Source: Natronobacterium texcoconense (lineage in GTDB: Archaea > Halobacteriota > Halobacteria > Halobacteriales > Natrialbaceae). Taken from it: 64,000 nt of DNA. Made by a program: the position numbers and the translations under genes. Under the pieces are notes generated by a model that made no database searches, had not been told where the DNA came from, and was given only the letters and a program-made list of their open reading frames with translations. Positions 33,827 to 43,942 of the stretch are shown here, piece by piece. The stretch's first letter is position 1; each line of letters opens with the position of its first letter. The DNA is taken from NCBI RefSeq assembly GCF_900104065.1, contig NZ_FNLC01000003.1, positions 372,001-436,000 of the forward strand, given 5' to 3'.

Positions 33827-34495
33827 TCACTTCCCGCGAGCGAGTCTGCGCCCGATCCGCTCGGGGAGCCCTGCCTCCGTGACCGCCTCCTGGACTGCTT
33901 CGATATCGTACTCGACGCGATGGGTCTCGACGGTCATCGCCTCGAGGTCGACCACCGCGTACCCCGCTCGCGGATCGCCGTCTCGAGGTTGGCCGACGCT
34001 GCCGGGGTTGAGGACGATCCCTTCCGCGAATTTCTCGACGCCCTGGACGTGGGTGTGACCGAGCACGAGCACGTCCTCGTCGTCGAGCAGCCGTGGCGAG
34101 AACTCCTCGGGATACGTGTACCGTGCGTATCGGTCCGGATCGTCGGGATGACCGTGGACGATCTTCAGCCGACCGTCACACTCGAGGCGCTCTTTCGGGA
34201 GATTCGCGAGCCACTCGAGTTGGTCGTCCGAAAGCTGCTCTTTGGCGTGTTCGACGCCCGCCTTCGCCATCCCGTTAAATTGGAACGGTGTCGTCGCAGC
34301 GACTGCCGCGTCGTGGTTGCCCATCACCGTCGGCACCCCTCGCTGCCGGAGTTCGTCGACACAGTCGCCCGGCCAGGGGTTGTAGCCGACGACGTCGCCC
34401 GCACAGACGAGTTCGTCGACCGGCGGCATGTCCTCGAGGACGGCCTCGAGGGCGACGCGATTGCTGTGGACGTCCGAGATGAGTCCGACCTTCAT
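33827..34495 (-). CDS. Metallophosphoesterase
   Basis: This 222-residue calcineurin-like phosphoesterase shows [48 protein letters not shown] and LGHTHVQG, ending [18 protein letters not shown]. It is larger than the YfcE-type protein at 25530 and closer to MJ0912-like archaeal phosphoesterases. The substrate is unknown. It ends 52 bases before cysE on the same strand. Confidence 0.88.
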   Translation of the reverse strand: MKVGLISDVHSNRVALEAVLEDMPPVDELVCAGDVVGYNPWPGDCVDELRQRGVPTVMGNHDAAVAATTPFQFNGMAKAGVEHAKEQLSDDQLEWLANLPKERLECDGRLKIVHGHPDDPDRYARYTYPEEFSPRLLDDEDVLVLGHTHVQGVEKFAEGIVLNPGSVGQPRDGDPRAGYAVVDLEAMTVETHRVEYDIEAVQEAVTEAGLPERIGRRLARGK

Positions 34496-34653
34496 GTCCG
34501 TGCTCGAGGCTAACGGGTGCGAGGCGTTTGTAGGTTATCCGGACCGTCTTCAGTCGCTGGCGCTCCCGTTCCTGTGGCCGGTTCGAACCGATGCCGATTT
34601 TGGGATGCTCGGTCGAGCAAAAGACACTTTTCAATCTGGTACCAAGTTAGCTC

Positions 34654-35115
34654 GTGACCCGTATCACGCGCCGCCGCGCCCTCCAGTTCGGTAGCGTCAC
34701 CCTCGGAGCCGTGGTTGCGGGCTGTTCGTCGCTCGGAGTAGGGGCGGCCGAATCGACTCGCCTGACAGGGATACGGATCAAGAACCGTGACCCGACCTCT
34801 CGAGCCGTTCACGTGTTGATTCTCGACGGTGACGATCCGGTTTACTGGGGCTCGGAAGTGGCGGATGCGTATTCGGTGGGAGAGGATCGTCGCGATGAGG
34901 CGGATTTCGAGGGGGTCCCGACCGAACTCGGAACCCACGTCCTGTACGCATGGCGCGACGACCAGCCCAGAGACGAGTGGGAACGGTTCGACTTCGGCGA
35001 CTACGAGCCCTCCTGTGGGCAACTCGTGATCGGGATCGGTTACACCGACGATGATCAGGGAGAACTCACGATTATGACAGCAGACGAGTGTCCCCGCGAC
35101 GACCACGAACGCTGA
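34654..35115 (+). CDS. Lipoprotein, hypothetical
   Basis: This 153-residue protein opens (GTG start) with TRITRRRALQFG, a twin-arginine signal, and lipobox VAGC, followed by an acidic beta-rich domain with two cysteines (YEPSCGQ, ADECPRD). A TTTTCAAT box lies about 27 nt before the GTG, supporting this start. It is probably Tat-exported and lipid anchored. Function unknown. Confidence 0.7.
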   Translation: MTRITRRRALQFGSVTLGAVVAGCSSLGVGAAESTRLTGIRIKNRDPTSRAVHVLILDGDDPVYWGSEVADAYSVGEDRRDEADFEGVPTELGTHVLYAWRDDQPRDEWERFDFGDYEPSCGQLVIGIGYTDDDQGELTIMTADECPRDDHER

Positions 35116-35119
35116 CGGC

Positions 35120-35707
35120 TCAGTCGCCGTTCTCTATTGCCGTCTCGAACCCGTCGTCGGTCAGCGCCACACCTGCCGCACAGACCTCGTGTTCGAAGTC
35201 GAGTCCGTACGCCTCCTGCGCCGCGTCCTCGGCACTCTCGACGTCGAATTCGTACGCGTCGGGAGAGTCTTTCTCGTAGGTCGCGACCAGCGTCGGTTCG
35301 TCGACGGTCTCGACGACGAGAGCGTCCTTGCGGACCGTACCGATCAGCGCCTCGTCGTCGTCGATCGTCGCGGCGATGCGTGGCGTGTCGTAGTCGTCTT
35401 TCTCGTAGTCCAGTGCCAGCAGGCTCTCCGCGAGGGCGTCTCGAGCGGGGTAGCCCAACTCGAGTTTCTCCGCGATCGGATCGACGTGCGAGCCGTTACC
35501 GAACGCGGCAGTCTCGCCAGTCGGCGTCTCGACGACGCGCAGGCAGTTGTAGGAGACGTACGGGTTGTCCGTCTCCGGCGCGTCCTCGGTGGGACCGACG
35601 GTGAGCGCTTCGTCTCGAGCGGTGATCTCGCGGTTCGGGAACGACCTCGAGGAGACGCGATAGGCGCCGACCTCGGGGCCAACGACGACGAATCGTCCGA
35701 CGTACAT
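35120..35707 (-). CDS. purO: Archaeal IMP cyclohydrolase
   Basis: This 195-residue enzyme closes the purine ring to make IMP, the last step of the purine pathway; archaea use PurO instead of the bacterial PurH domain. The diagnostic opening [12 protein letters not shown] and [11 protein letters not shown] are present, with YNCLRVVE and [13 protein letters not shown] further in. Its length fits the family. It converges on the lipoprotein gene, 4 bases apart. Confidence 0.95.
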   Translation of the reverse strand: MYVGRFVVVGPEVGAYRVSSRSFPNREITARDEALTVGPTEDAPETDNPYVSYNCLRVVETPTGETAAFGNGSHVDPIAEKLELGYPARDALAESLLALDYEKDDYDTPRIAATIDDDEALIGTVRKDALVVETVDEPTLVATYEKDSPDAYEFDVESAEDAAQEAYGLDFEHEVCAAGVALTDDGFETAIENGD

Positions 35708-35778
35708 GGGTGTGGATGCGCGAGGGGTGGGAAAAGGAATGTCGGTTCTCGATCGTGGACCTCGAGAGGCCGGGGGCG

Positions 35779-36810
35779 CTACTCGGGCTTCAGACCGCCG
35801 TCTTCGACACGCATGACGGCTTCGCCGTCGGCGAGGTTCGGCGCGTCGACGAGTCGAACGATCCGCTTGTCACCCTTGGACTTGCGGAGGTAGATGCGGA
35901 ACGTGGACTTGTGGCCGAGGATGTTGCCACCGATCGGCTGGGTCGGGTCGCCGAAGTAGGAGTCGGGGTTCGAGGCGACCTGGTTGGTGACGATGACAGC
36001 GGCGTTGTAGAGGTTGCCGACCTTGTCGAGGTCGTGAAGGTGCTTGTTGAGTTTCTGCTGGCGGTCCGCGAGTTCGCCACGGCCGACGTACTCGGCACGG
36101 AAGTGGGCCGTCAGGGAGTCGACACAGAGCAGTCGGATCGGGTACTCGGAGTCCTCGTGTTCGCTCGCCAGGTCCTTGGCCTTCTCGGCCAGCAGCATCT
36201 GGTGGTTGGAGTTGAACGCCTTCGCGACGTGGATCTTCTCGAGAATGGCTTCGACGAGTTCCTCGAGTGCGTCTTCGTCGTCGGCCGAGCCTTCGATCTC
36301 GCGGTCCTCCATGGTGGCCTCGATGACGTCGTCGGGGAGGCCACGGACCATGTCGTCGATTCGTTCGGGACGGAACGTGTCCTCGCTGTCGATGAACATC
36401 GCGCTACCGTGGAGACCGCCGACCTCCTCGGGGAGCTGGACGTTGACGGCCATCTGGTGGGTAACCTGGGACTTACCGGAACCGAATTCGCCGTACACCT
36501 CGGTGATCGACTGGGTCTCGATTCCGCCGCCGAGCAGGTCGTCGACCTCGTCGATGTGCCAGCTCAGTTTGCCGATCTGGTTTCGTCGTTCGAGGACCGT
36601 CGAACCGGTCTCGAAACCGCCGACGTCGGCGGCGTCACGAGCAGCACGGACGATGTCCGCGGCGGTGGACTCGCCGACGTCCGCCGTGTTCGATAGTTCG
36701 GAGGGCGAGGCCACGGCGAGACTCTGGAAGGACTCGAAGCCTGCGTCCTGGAGTTTCTCTGCGGTTGCCGGTCCAACGCCGGGGAGCGTCTCGAGATCTG
36801 CGTCGGGCAT
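35779..36810 (-). CDS. radA: DNA repair and recombination protein RadA
   Basis: This 343-residue archaeal recombinase forms filaments on single-stranded DNA and drives strand exchange. It has the N-terminal helix-hairpin-helix domain ([12 protein letters not shown]), the polymerisation linker [11 protein letters not shown], Walker [10 protein letters not shown] and Walker [13 protein letters not shown]. No intein is present. The start at 36810 ([11 protein letters not shown]) matches the family; the frame to 36837 adds nine residues. Confidence 0.97.
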   Translation of the reverse strand: MPDADLETLPGVGPATAEKLQDAGFESFQSLAVASPSELSNTADVGESTAADIVRAARDAADVGGFETGSTVLERRNQIGKLSWHIDEVDDLLGGGIETQSITEVYGEFGSGKSQVTHQMAVNVQLPEEVGGLHGSAMFIDSEDTFRPERIDDMVRGLPDDVIEATMEDREIEGSADDEDALEELVEAILEKIHVAKAFNSNHQMLLAEKAKDLASEHEDSEYPIRLLCVDSLTAHFRAEYVGRGELADRQQKLNKHLHDLDKVGNLYNAAVIVTNQVASNPDSYFGDPTQPIGGNILGHKSTFRIYLRKSKGDKRIVRLVDAPNLADGEAVMRVEDGGLKPE

Positions 36811-36939
36811 ACTCCGTCGTTGTGCCGGACCCCCCATAAACCCTCGTTAACAGGGAAGTGAAAGTGAAAGTGCGGGACTGCGACGACCCGGTCGGAAGCG
36901 AAGCAGTAGGTTTAGGTAGGAGAAGGCTGGCTCGAGTCG

Positions 36940-38133
36940 CTACGGCCGCGACTCGTCGGGGTCCCAGGTCAGGCAGTACAGTCGACCGTCGTCGCTGCCG
37001 ACGAACAGCTGGCGGTCGCCGATTGCGGGCGTGCTCGAGATGCCGTCGGCGGCGCCGAAGTGCCAGAGGTGGGTACAGTCGTCGGCGAGGTCGAGTCCGT
37101 ACAGCGAGCCGGTCGCGTCGGCGACGCAGACGACGTCGCCGACGACGACGGGACAGCCACGGACTGGCCCGTCGAGCGGGACGCCCTTCTTGGCGAACAG
37201 CCAGCCGCGGAGTTTGCGCCGGCCGAACTTCGTGTCGGTGACGTGGAGGTAGCCGTCGGTCGCTCCGACGAGCGTCGTATCGACCTCGGGCAGCACCGTC
37301 GCCGAGGAGTTGAACGCGTCACGGATCTCGTAGGAGAACCACGACTGGCCCGAATCCGTATCCATCGCGAGCATGGTGCCGTCGTCGTCGCTCACGTAGA
37401 CCAGTCCGTCAGCGACCGTCGGCCCGCCAGCGATACCGCCGTCGGCGGGTGCGGTCCAGACTTCTTCGCCCGTCTCGACCTCGAGGCCGTAGACCGTCCC
37501 GTCCTCGGTGCCGGCGTAGACGCCCGCGTCATCCGCGTCGCCCTCGTCGTCTCCGGACGATATTGTTACGTCGACTGAGATGTCGCCGGATTCCGGAACC
37601 TGAGGCTGGCTCTCCTCGAGCGGCGCGGTTTCGGCTTCGTCGTCGGCGACCGCGGGAGAACCGACGATCGGCGACTCGGTTTCGTACGTCCAGCACAGTT
37701 CGCCGCTCTCGCCTTCGAGAGCGGACAACCCTGCCGTGTGGCCGACGTACAACTGTCCGTCGTCGGCGGTCAACGACGAGGAGAGCGATCCGGGTAGTTC
37801 GGTACGCCAGCGTTCGTCTCCGGTTCCGGGATCGATCGCGTAGACGGTGCCGTCCTCGGTGGCGAGAAACAGTCGATCGCGGGTGACGACCGGCGTCGCG
37901 CCCGTGGCGTTTAGCGTCTCGAAGGTCCACCGGCGACGGCCCGTCTCGCGCTCGAGCGCGTAGAGATTGCCTCGCCCGGTGCCGACGAAGACGGTGTCGC
38001 GATCCAGTACCGGCGATCCGACCGGTCCGGTGAGGTCGACGGTCCAGTCGGTCTCGATCCGAAGCGGCCCGTCGAGGTCGCGCCGGACGCCCGAGTTCTG
38101 TGGGTCGCCCTTGTGCTGGTTCCAGCTAGTCAC
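36940..38133 (-). CDS. PQQ-like beta-propeller repeat protein
   Basis: This 397-residue protein consists of about seven PQQ/BamB-type blades, with repeated VFVGTGRGNLYALERETG, LFLATEDGTVYAIDPGTG and VYAGTEDGTVYGLEVETG motifs. An acidic 40-residue insert (near residues 168-210) interrupts one blade. It starts with GTG at 38133, and a CATTATAC box lies about 27 nt upstream. There is no signal peptide, so it appears cytoplasmic, which is unusual for this fold. Function unknown; likely a binding scaffold. Confidence 0.85.
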   Translation of the reverse strand: MTSWNQHKGDPQNSGVRRDLDGPLRIETDWTVDLTGPVGSPVLDRDTVFVGTGRGNLYALERETGRRRWTFETLNATGATPVVTRDRLFLATEDGTVYAIDPGTGDERWRTELPGSLSSSLTADDGQLYVGHTAGLSALEGESGELCWTYETESPIVGSPAVADDEAETAPLEESQPQVPESGDISVDVTISSGDDEGDADDAGVYAGTEDGTVYGLEVETGEEVWTAPADGGIAGGPTVADGLVYVSDDDGTMLAMDTDSGQSWFSYEIRDAFNSSATVLPEVDTTLVGATDGYLHVTDTKFGRRKLRGWLFAKKGVPLDGPVRGCPVVVGDVVCVADATGSLYGLDLADDCTHLWHFGAADGISSTPAIGDRQLFVGSDDGRLYCLTWDPDESRP

Positions 38134-38363
38134 TGGCAGGGGCTACTCAATGGACCAGTATAATGGAATGGATACGTCTCGAGGGTTGGGGGAAAGGGGG
38201 AAAACCGGCAGGAACCGAGTCGATGCGTGTATGGCGCAGCTGATGATGTGGCGTCGGTCGCCTGCCGTACCCTTCTCTACCGGTTGGAGCGGCATACGCG
38301 TGCTCCCAAAGTGATTTGGACGGACGATCCGACGGATCTCATCCTGTCACGTCATTTCCGCCA

Positions 38364-38413
38364 CAACCGCGACACATCCTTCGGTTGCGCCGGGCTACCG
38401 TTACAGCAACCCG
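38364..38413. repeat. Degenerate relative of the 33184-33259 inverted repeat
   Basis: CGGTTGCGCCGG, then ACCGTTACAGCA and CCGTAT, matches the right half of the element at 33184-33259; the left half survives only as CACAACCGC. It ends at the stop of the pspAB gene. Confidence 0.4.
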
Positions 38414-38415
38414 TA

Positions 38416-39021
38416 TTACTCCCAGGGATGAGTGCCGCTCGAACTCGGCCACAGCGGGTACCAGTACTCCTTCTCGCGTTCGATCTCGAGTTCGCCGTCC
38501 AGCGCGGCCTCGAGTTTGAACTCCGCGCTCGAGTCGCGCTCTCGCCCTGGCCGTGGCGCGAAGGGGTAGTACGCGCCCCGACGGAACGAGTAGATCCAGT
38601 AGGCGGGACCGTCCCGCCCCTCGTAGGCGAAGACGGCGGCGAGCAGCCGCGAGCCGTAGTCGTGCTCGATGAACGTGTCCGCGGCGAAGTGGAGGCTGGT
38701 GATCAGGTCCTCGGGGTCGTCGTCCTCCAAGATCACCCAGTGATAGCCGTGGTCGTCTTCGGAGACGTCGAAGTCGGTGCCGGTCTCTTGCTGGCCGGCC
38801 TCGAGGATCGCCTCGACCTCGTCGACGGCCTCCTGGAAGCTATGCGAGTCGACGCCGGAGAAACAGAGCGCGCCGACGTCCGCCGACTCGTAGCCGAGTT
38901 CGGCCTCCATCGTCAGGTATGCGGTGCTCATCCCGAAGAGGTCGTCGGGGTCGGCGTCACGACTCGCGTCGGTTTCGGCGCGTACCCCGAGTACGGACCG
39001 GATCCCGTCCAGCAGTCCCAT
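38416..39021 (-). CDS. pspAB: PspA-associated protein PspAB
   Basis: This 201-residue protein has the characteristic MGLLDGIRSVLG opening, DDLFGMSTAYLTMEAELGY and SSLHF-like ADTFIEHDYGSRLLAAVFAYE, followed by WIYSFRRGAYYPFAP. PspAB is a haloarchaeal partner of PspA-type membrane stress proteins; its exact activity is unknown. No pspA gene is in the window. It diverges from the oxidoreductase gene at 39085. Confidence 0.85.
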   Translation of the reverse strand: MGLLDGIRSVLGVRAETDASRDADPDDLFGMSTAYLTMEAELGYESADVGALCFSGVDSHSFQEAVDEVEAILEAGQQETGTDFDVSEDDHGYHWVILEDDDPEDLITSLHFAADTFIEHDYGSRLLAAVFAYEGRDGPAYWIYSFRRGAYYPFAPRPGRERDSSAEFKLEAALDGELEIEREKEYWYPLWPSSSGTHPWE

Positions 39022-39084
39022 AGCCGATAGGACGGCCGCGGCCCTTTAGAATTCACGTGTTTCGGCACGATTGCCCGAACAGTG

Positions 39085-39567
39085 ATGGCCCTCTCGCCCA
39101 TCTCGTCGATCGTGTCTCGAGTCTCGAGTAGCGTAGCGACGATCGCCCGCGAGTTCGAAACGCGGGTCGCGAACCCGGTCGTACGGTGGCTCCTCCGATC
39201 GCCGTTGCACCCGCTCGCCAGTTTCGCGCTCGTGCTCGTCACCTACAGGGGACGACGGAGCGGCCGGGAGTACACGATCCCGGTCGCGTACGCTCGCGAC
39301 GACGGTCCGCTCGTCGCTGTCACGCCGAAGTCGGAGACGATCTGGTGGACCAACTTCCGGGAGCCAGCCGCGTGTGTGGTCCGACTCCAGGGTACCCGAG
39401 AGGCAGCGATCGGTGAACTCGTCACTGACGACGCCGAACGGGCCGAGCTGCTCGAGGTCTACGCCGAACAACGACGCCTGCTGGGGCGAGTGCTCGGACT
39501 CGGGGATCGGGATGGCGACTCGAGTGGAGACGAACTCGCTGTCGTTCGGTTCTCGCTCGACTCCTGA
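39085..39567 (+). CDS. Deazaflavin-dependent nitroreductase-family protein
   Basis: This 160-residue protein has a split-barrel fold seen in F420-dependent Ddn-type oxidoreductases: LVTYRGRRSGREYTIPVAY and WWTNFREPAACVVRL are typical. Such enzymes reduce quinones or nitro compounds with reduced F420. A GTG at 39082 directly precedes the ATG used here. The N-terminal 45 residues include an amphipathic region that may touch the membrane. Substrate unknown. Confidence 0.8.
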   Translation: MALSPISSIVSRVSSSVATIAREFETRVANPVVRWLLRSPLHPLASFALVLVTYRGRRSGREYTIPVAYARDDGPLVAVTPKSETIWWTNFREPAACVVRLQGTREAAIGELVTDDAERAELLEVYAEQRRLLGRVLGLGDRDGDSSGDELAVVRFSLDS

Positions 39568-39683
39568 CTGAAGTCACCATTTCAGACTTACAGTCCTTCT
39601 AACCTCCGACGAGGCCGTTATACGCGTCGAACCCGTAGTGAAGTCGAATAGCCAACCGACCAGTTCGCCCCTTCGATGCACCC

Positions 39684-40319
39684 ATGAAAACAAAAGCATC
39701 ACCGAAAGCACCCTTGCCAGTACCGCCCACGGATCACCTCGAGGAGCGGTCGCTCCGGGCGCACACCGAGCCGATGTCGGTGCTCCCGCTGGGCGACGGC
39801 CTCTACGAGGTCGAGTCCGGTAGCGACCACACCTATCTCGTCGACCTCGAGGCCGGCCGCTGTACCTGTCCCGACCACGTCTTCCGTGGCGTCCGGTGCA
39901 AACACGTCCGCCGGATCGCCATCGAGATCACCGAGGGTCGGACGCCGCCGCCGGGAGAGGTTTCGCTCGAGTGCCACGATTGCGAGGGGGCGGTGTTCGT
40001 AGATGAAGAGGACGCCGTCCAGCCTGTCTACTGCGACGAACACGAGATCTGGCCGGGAGACCCGGTTCGCGACCGCGAGACGGGCGACCGGCTGACGGTC
40101 GTCGACGTCTCTCCCTACCGTGCGGACGCGGTCTCGATTTCGGAGGCCGACACCTCCGTAGCCGACTATCCGACGAACGAAGCCTACGACCCCGACGTGC
40201 CGGTCGTCGGCGCGGTCTACCCCCACGCCAACGTGAAGCAAAACGGCGTCGTACCATCGTCGCTGAAGGTGTACGTCTTCCCGCGGACGCGGCTCACGAA
40301 GGCAGAGGGCCAGTCGTAG
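39684..40319 (+). CDS. SWIM zinc-finger protein
   Basis: This 211-residue protein carries a SWIM motif (CTCPDHVFRGVRCKHVRR, near residues 59-76) that binds zinc and often DNA or protein. A second putative zinc site follows (ECHDCEG with YCDEHE), then a C-terminal beta-rich domain. Haloarchaea encode many small SWIM proteins of unclear role. The first ATG in frame is used. Confidence 0.82.
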   Translation: MKTKASPKAPLPVPPTDHLEERSLRAHTEPMSVLPLGDGLYEVESGSDHTYLVDLEAGRCTCPDHVFRGVRCKHVRRIAIEITEGRTPPPGEVSLECHDCEGAVFVDEEDAVQPVYCDEHEIWPGDPVRDRETGDRLTVVDVSPYRADAVSISEADTSVADYPTNEAYDPDVPVVGAVYPHANVKQNGVVPSSLKVYVFPRTRLTKAEGQS

Positions 40320-40334
40320 CACTCGAGTCGGTCG

Positions 40335-40709
40335 CTACGACAGATGTGCCGTGACGTCCGTCGAGGAGACCATTCCGACGTAGTCGTCGTCGACGACCGG
40401 GAGGTGTTTGATCCCGTAGGTAGTCATCATCGCGGCGACCTCCTCCATGTAGAGGTCCGGTGCGGCAGTTTCGACGTCGGTCGTCATCACGTCCGAGACC
40501 TCGAGTTCCGTGGGGTCTTTCCCCTCGGCGACGGCGTCGAGGACGTCCGTACTACTGATGATCGCCCGTGGCGTGGTCCGGACTACGAGCGCGTTGATGT
40601 CCTTTTCTCGCATCTGCTGGGTCGCTTCCATCACGGTCGCGTCTTTTGCGATCGTCTCGAGCGGCGCTGACATCACGTCTTCGACGGTCGTTCGGTCGTC
40701 TGTGTTCAT
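40335..40709 (-). CDS. CBS-domain protein
   Basis: This 124-residue protein consists of two CBS motifs: VEDVMSAPLETIAKDATVMEA with ALVVRTTPRAIISSTDVLD, and VSDVMTTDVETAAPDLYMEE with HLPVVDDDYVGMVSSTDV. Paired CBS motifs bind adenine nucleotides and regulate other proteins. The ATG at 40709 places the start directly before the first motif; the frame to 40751 adds a Met/Gly/Val-rich stretch. Partner unknown. Confidence 0.88.
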   Translation of the reverse strand: MNTDDRTTVEDVMSAPLETIAKDATVMEATQQMREKDINALVVRTTPRAIISSTDVLDAVAEGKDPTELEVSDVMTTDVETAAPDLYMEEVAAMMTTYGIKHLPVVDDDYVGMVSSTDVTAHLS

Positions 40710-40847
40710 AGGCCACACGACGACCCCGCCCATCATGATAGTTTCCCGCACGGCAATCTGTCGAATGGATCGTCGAAAAACGCTCGAACACGGACGAGCC
40801 GTTTGTTTGCACCGGTTTTATCGAGATTCGTGAGCAAGTACCAGGGT

Positions 40848-42728
40848 ATGAGTCGGCCCATCGATTACGGCGAGTTCGAGGAGGGACGGAACGTCAACTA
40901 CTGGGAACTCGACCGGGCGATCCAGCGCGAACTCCGGCGAATCTACGCCGACGACGAGTTCGCATGGGCCAAGCCACGACTCTCGGAGTTCGGCGCCGTC
41001 GTCGGCCATACGATCGCCGACAACGCCGACTACGTCGACGATCACGGTCCCGAACTCGAGTCCTACGACAAACACGGCGACGTCCAGAACCGCGTTCGGT
41101 ATCCCGCGGAACTGCTCGAGAGCGAGCAACTCGCTTACGAACGCGGAATCGTCGCCGACGCGTTCGAAGCGCCACCGGGCCGCGACGAACCGATGCCGCT
41201 TGCGCACAACCTCGCGATGCAGTACCTGCTGTCCTACGCCGACCCTGGTTTCGACTGCCCGGTCGCGATGACCGCAGGTGCGGCGCTCGTCCTCGAGAAG
41301 TTCGACGACGGTTCGCTCGAAGAGTACTACGAGGCTCTGACCAGCCGCGACTACGAGGGGCTGATCGAGGGCGCGATGTTCCTCACCGAGAAGCAAGGTG
41401 GCAGCGACGTCGGGGCCGCCGAGACGCTCGCCGAGTACGACGAGGAAGCCGACTGCTGGCGGCTCACGGGCGAAAAGTGGTTCTGCTCGAACATCGACGC
41501 CGAAGGGACGCTCGCACTGGCACGCACTCCCGACGCGCCCGAGGGCACCGACGGCCTCTCGATGTTTCTCGTTCCCCACGCGGATCCCGACCACTCCGAG
41601 GGGCCGTGGACCAAGGGCGACCGACTCGAGGACGGCTCGCTCTCCCCCGACGAGGCCAACGACCAGTTCTACCGGCGACTCAAGGACAAACTCGGCACCA
41701 TCTCGGTGCCGACGGGCGAGGTCGAGTTCGACGGCGCGAAGGCTTACCTCGTCGGCGAGGAAGAGCGTGGCTTCAAGCAGATGACCGAGATGCTCAACTT
41801 AGAGCGGCTGTCGAACGCTGCGGCCTCTTGCGGCATTATGGGACGGGCGCTGCTCGAGAGCAAGATCCACGCCGCGAACCGGGAGGCGTTCGGCGAGACG
41901 ATCGATCAGTACCCGCTGATGCGTGAGGACCTGGTGGACATGACGGTCGACCACGAGGCTGCGACGGCGTACGTCTTCGAGGTCGCGCGGCTGTTTTCGG
42001 AACGCGAGCGCGCCGAACGGGGCGCGGAGCCACGCTCCGCGGAATCCACGAGCGGTGGAACCGCGAGCGCCGGTGAGGACGCCGACGACGTTTACCGTCT
42101 CATGCGCCTGCTGATCCCCATCGCCAAACTCCGGACGGCACGGATGGCCGTCGACACGGCCTCCTACGCGATGGAGGTCCAGGGCGGCAACGGCTACGTG
42201 AACGACTTCGTCACCAACCGGCTGCTGCGGGACGCCCAGGTGCTGCCGATCTGGGAGGGCACCGAGAACGTCCTCTCGCTGGATGTCCTGCGGGCCCTCG
42301 AGCGCGAGGACGCCCACGAACCGCTCCGAGAGGCCGTCGAGGAACGACTCGAGTCAGTTACCCATCCGGCGCTCGAGGACGCCGCGGAGACGGTCGAGAG
42401 CGAGTTCCGCGACCTCGAGACGGCGCTCGTGACGCTTGCAGGCGAGGACGCCGAGTACGCACAGCTGTCGGCCAAACGGCTCGCTCACTACGTCTTCGAT
42501 GTGTTCACGGCGGCGCTGTTGCTCGAGGAGGCACAGACGAAACTGGAAGACGACGAGGACGGACGGCTGGCACTGATCGCGAACCGCTTCGTGACGAACG
42601 AACTCGAGAATCGGGAGGCCCGTGGAATCACGAGCGGGGACCGATTCCCGCTCGAGAGCTTCGACGCGGTCGTTCGCCACGAACCGGTCGACTCCGAGTC
42701 CCTGCTCGAGCGCCGGGAAGCCGTGTGA
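40848..42728 (+). CDS. Acyl-CoA dehydrogenase family protein
   Basis: This 626-residue flavoprotein oxidises acyl-CoA thioesters or a related compound. It contains FLTEKQGGSDVGAAET and TGEKWFCSNIDAEGT of the FAD/substrate site, LNLERLSNAAASCG, and VQGGNGYVNDF with WEGTENVLSLDVL near the C-terminus. Its length and features resemble AidB-like long members, so fatty-acid oxidation is not certain. A Gly/Ser/Ala/Glu-rich insert near residues 391-410 is encoded by two adjacent DNA hairpins. Start at 40848 (MSRPIDYGEF) is preferred over 40803. Confidence 0.88.
   Translation: MSRPIDYGEFEEGRNVNYWELDRAIQRELRRIYADDEFAWAKPRLSEFGAVVGHTIADNADYVDDHGPELESYDKHGDVQNRVRYPAELLESEQLAYERGIVADAFEAPPGRDEPMPLAHNLAMQYLLSYADPGFDCPVAMTAGAALVLEKFDDGSLEEYYEALTSRDYEGLIEGAMFLTEKQGGSDVGAAETLAEYDEEADCWRLTGEKWFCSNIDAEGTLALARTPDAPEGTDGLSMFLVPHADPDHSEGPWTKGDRLEDGSLSPDEANDQFYRRLKDKLGTISVPTGEVEFDGAKAYLVGEEERGFKQMTEMLNLERLSNAAASCGIMGRALLESKIHAANREAFGETIDQYPLMREDLVDMTVDHEAATAYVFEVARLFSERERAERGAEPRSAESTSGGTASAGEDADDVYRLMRLLIPIAKLRTARMAVDTASYAMEVQGGNGYVNDFVTNRLLRDAQVLPIWEGTENVLSLDVLRALEREDAHEPLREAVEERLESVTHPALEDAAETVESEFRDLETALVTLAGEDAEYAQLSAKRLAHYVFDVFTAALLLEEAQTKLEDDEDGRLALIANRFVTNELENREARGITSGDRFPLESFDAVVRHEPVDSESLLERREAV
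42024..42064. repeat. Palindromic insert within the acyl-CoA dehydrogenase gene
   Basis: Two adjacent perfect hairpins occur: GCGGAGC / GCTCCGC (42024-42040, 3-nt loop) and GCGGT / ACCGC (42052-42064, 3-nt loop). They encode a Ser/Gly/Ala-rich stretch lying in a predicted loop. The frame is kept. Confidence 0.65.
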
Positions 42729-42906
42729 GCGAGTTCGTCGTGACGCATTTCGGGACGGTCGTCCGTGAGTCGACCGCCGTGGCGGTCACTCGAGTGTACT
42801 GCCCGGACTGACCGGTCGATAATTGTGCTCGTGGGACCGCTGTGTCGATTCCTGATAGCAGGTAATTGGAACAACACACTTGTCGTCCGGACTGGAAGTC
42901 TCGACT

Positions 42907-43353
42907 ATGGTGATACTTGCTGCGATCGACGAGACGGAACGGTCGAAACGGGTCGTCGAAGTAGCCAACGACCTCGCGACGACGTACGACGATCCGCTCG
43001 TCGCGTTACACGTCGTTCCGGAAGAGGAGTACAGGGCACACAAGGAGAGTCTCGAGAGCATTCAGGGGATGGGTGACTTCTCGCTGAGTCAGCAGGCCGA
43101 CAGCGCAAAGCGGTTCGCACAGCAGTTCGTCATCGAAACGGTCGACGTCGATATGGACCGGCTCAGGGCTCGCGGTCGCGTCGGCGAGGTATCCGACGAG
43201 ATTCTGGCCGAAATCGACGCCCTCGAGCCACGGTACCTCGTCATCGGCGGCCGTCGTCGGTCCCCAGCCGGCAAAGCCGTCTTCGGAAGCACCGCACAGC
43301 GACTCCTGCTGGACGCGGAGTGTCCCGTCGTCTCGCAGATCGTCGACGAATGA
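42907..43353 (+). CDS. Universal stress protein (UspA family)
   Basis: This 148-residue protein has the Usp fold, starting [21 protein letters not shown] and ending with [22 protein letters not shown], where the ATP-binding glycine/serine residues are found. It differs considerably from the one at 31700. The start at 42907 is set by the conserved first strand. It converges on the hjc gene. Confidence 0.88.
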   Translation: MVILAAIDETERSKRVVEVANDLATTYDDPLVALHVVPEEEYRAHKESLESIQGMGDFSLSQQADSAKRFAQQFVIETVDVDMDRLRARGRVGEVSDEILAEIDALEPRYLVIGGRRRSPAGKAVFGSTAQRLLLDAECPVVSQIVDE

Positions 43354-43366
43354 GACGGCGAGGCGG

Positions 43367-43885
43367 CTACTCGAGCAACTCGGCCGCTTCCTCTACTTCC
43401 ATCGTCCCCTGTTTGACCGCGTTCAGGACCCGGAGGGTGTCCTCGTCGAGGCCGTCGTCGTCGCTGCTGATCTCCTCGAGCGTGACTTTCTCGGTGTCGC
43501 CGACGAACTCCGGGAAGTCGGTGCCGTCGGCGAGCGCGGTCTCTTTCTTGACGCGGTAGTTGCCGCCGTCAGTGACGTGCAGGTCGGCGGGGTGGAAGAA
43601 GTACCAGTCCTCGCGGTCGAACCGGACGCCGATTCGCGGTTTCGCACCGAAGTTCTGGGCGAAGTAGGTCAGGGCCTCGACTTCCTCGCCGGTGAGATAG
43701 ATCGGATCGCCGGAACTCGATTTGGCCTCGATCGCATAGAACTGCTCGCCGTCGCCGGCGAGTACGTCGGGGAGTTCACGTTCCGTCGCAGAGCCGCTCG
43801 CGGGCGCTCGCATCACCGCGAAGCCGGCCTCGTCGAGTTCGTTGACGAGTTCCCGTTCGCGGCGGTCGCCCTTCGCCTGAGACAT
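43367..43885 (-). CDS. hjc: Holliday junction resolvase Hjc
   Basis: This 172-residue nuclease resolves four-way junctions. The catalytic glutamate is in [17 protein letters not shown], and the metal-binding [18 protein letters not shown] motif follows. The C-terminal 60 residues are an acidic haloarchaeal extension not needed for the fold. The ATG gives [10 protein letters not shown], the normal opening. Confidence 0.92.
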   Translation of the reverse strand: MSQAKGDRRERELVNELDEAGFAVMRAPASGSATERELPDVLAGDGEQFYAIEAKSSSGDPIYLTGEEVEALTYFAQNFGAKPRIGVRFDREDWYFFHPADLHVTDGGNYRVKKETALADGTDFPEFVGDTEKVTLEEISSDDDGLDEDTLRVLNAVKQGTMEVEEAAELLE

Positions 43886-43942
43886 ACCCCACTCTCTCCC
43901 GCGGCGACTAATAAAGGAACGGACAGCGGAGTGAACGTGGTA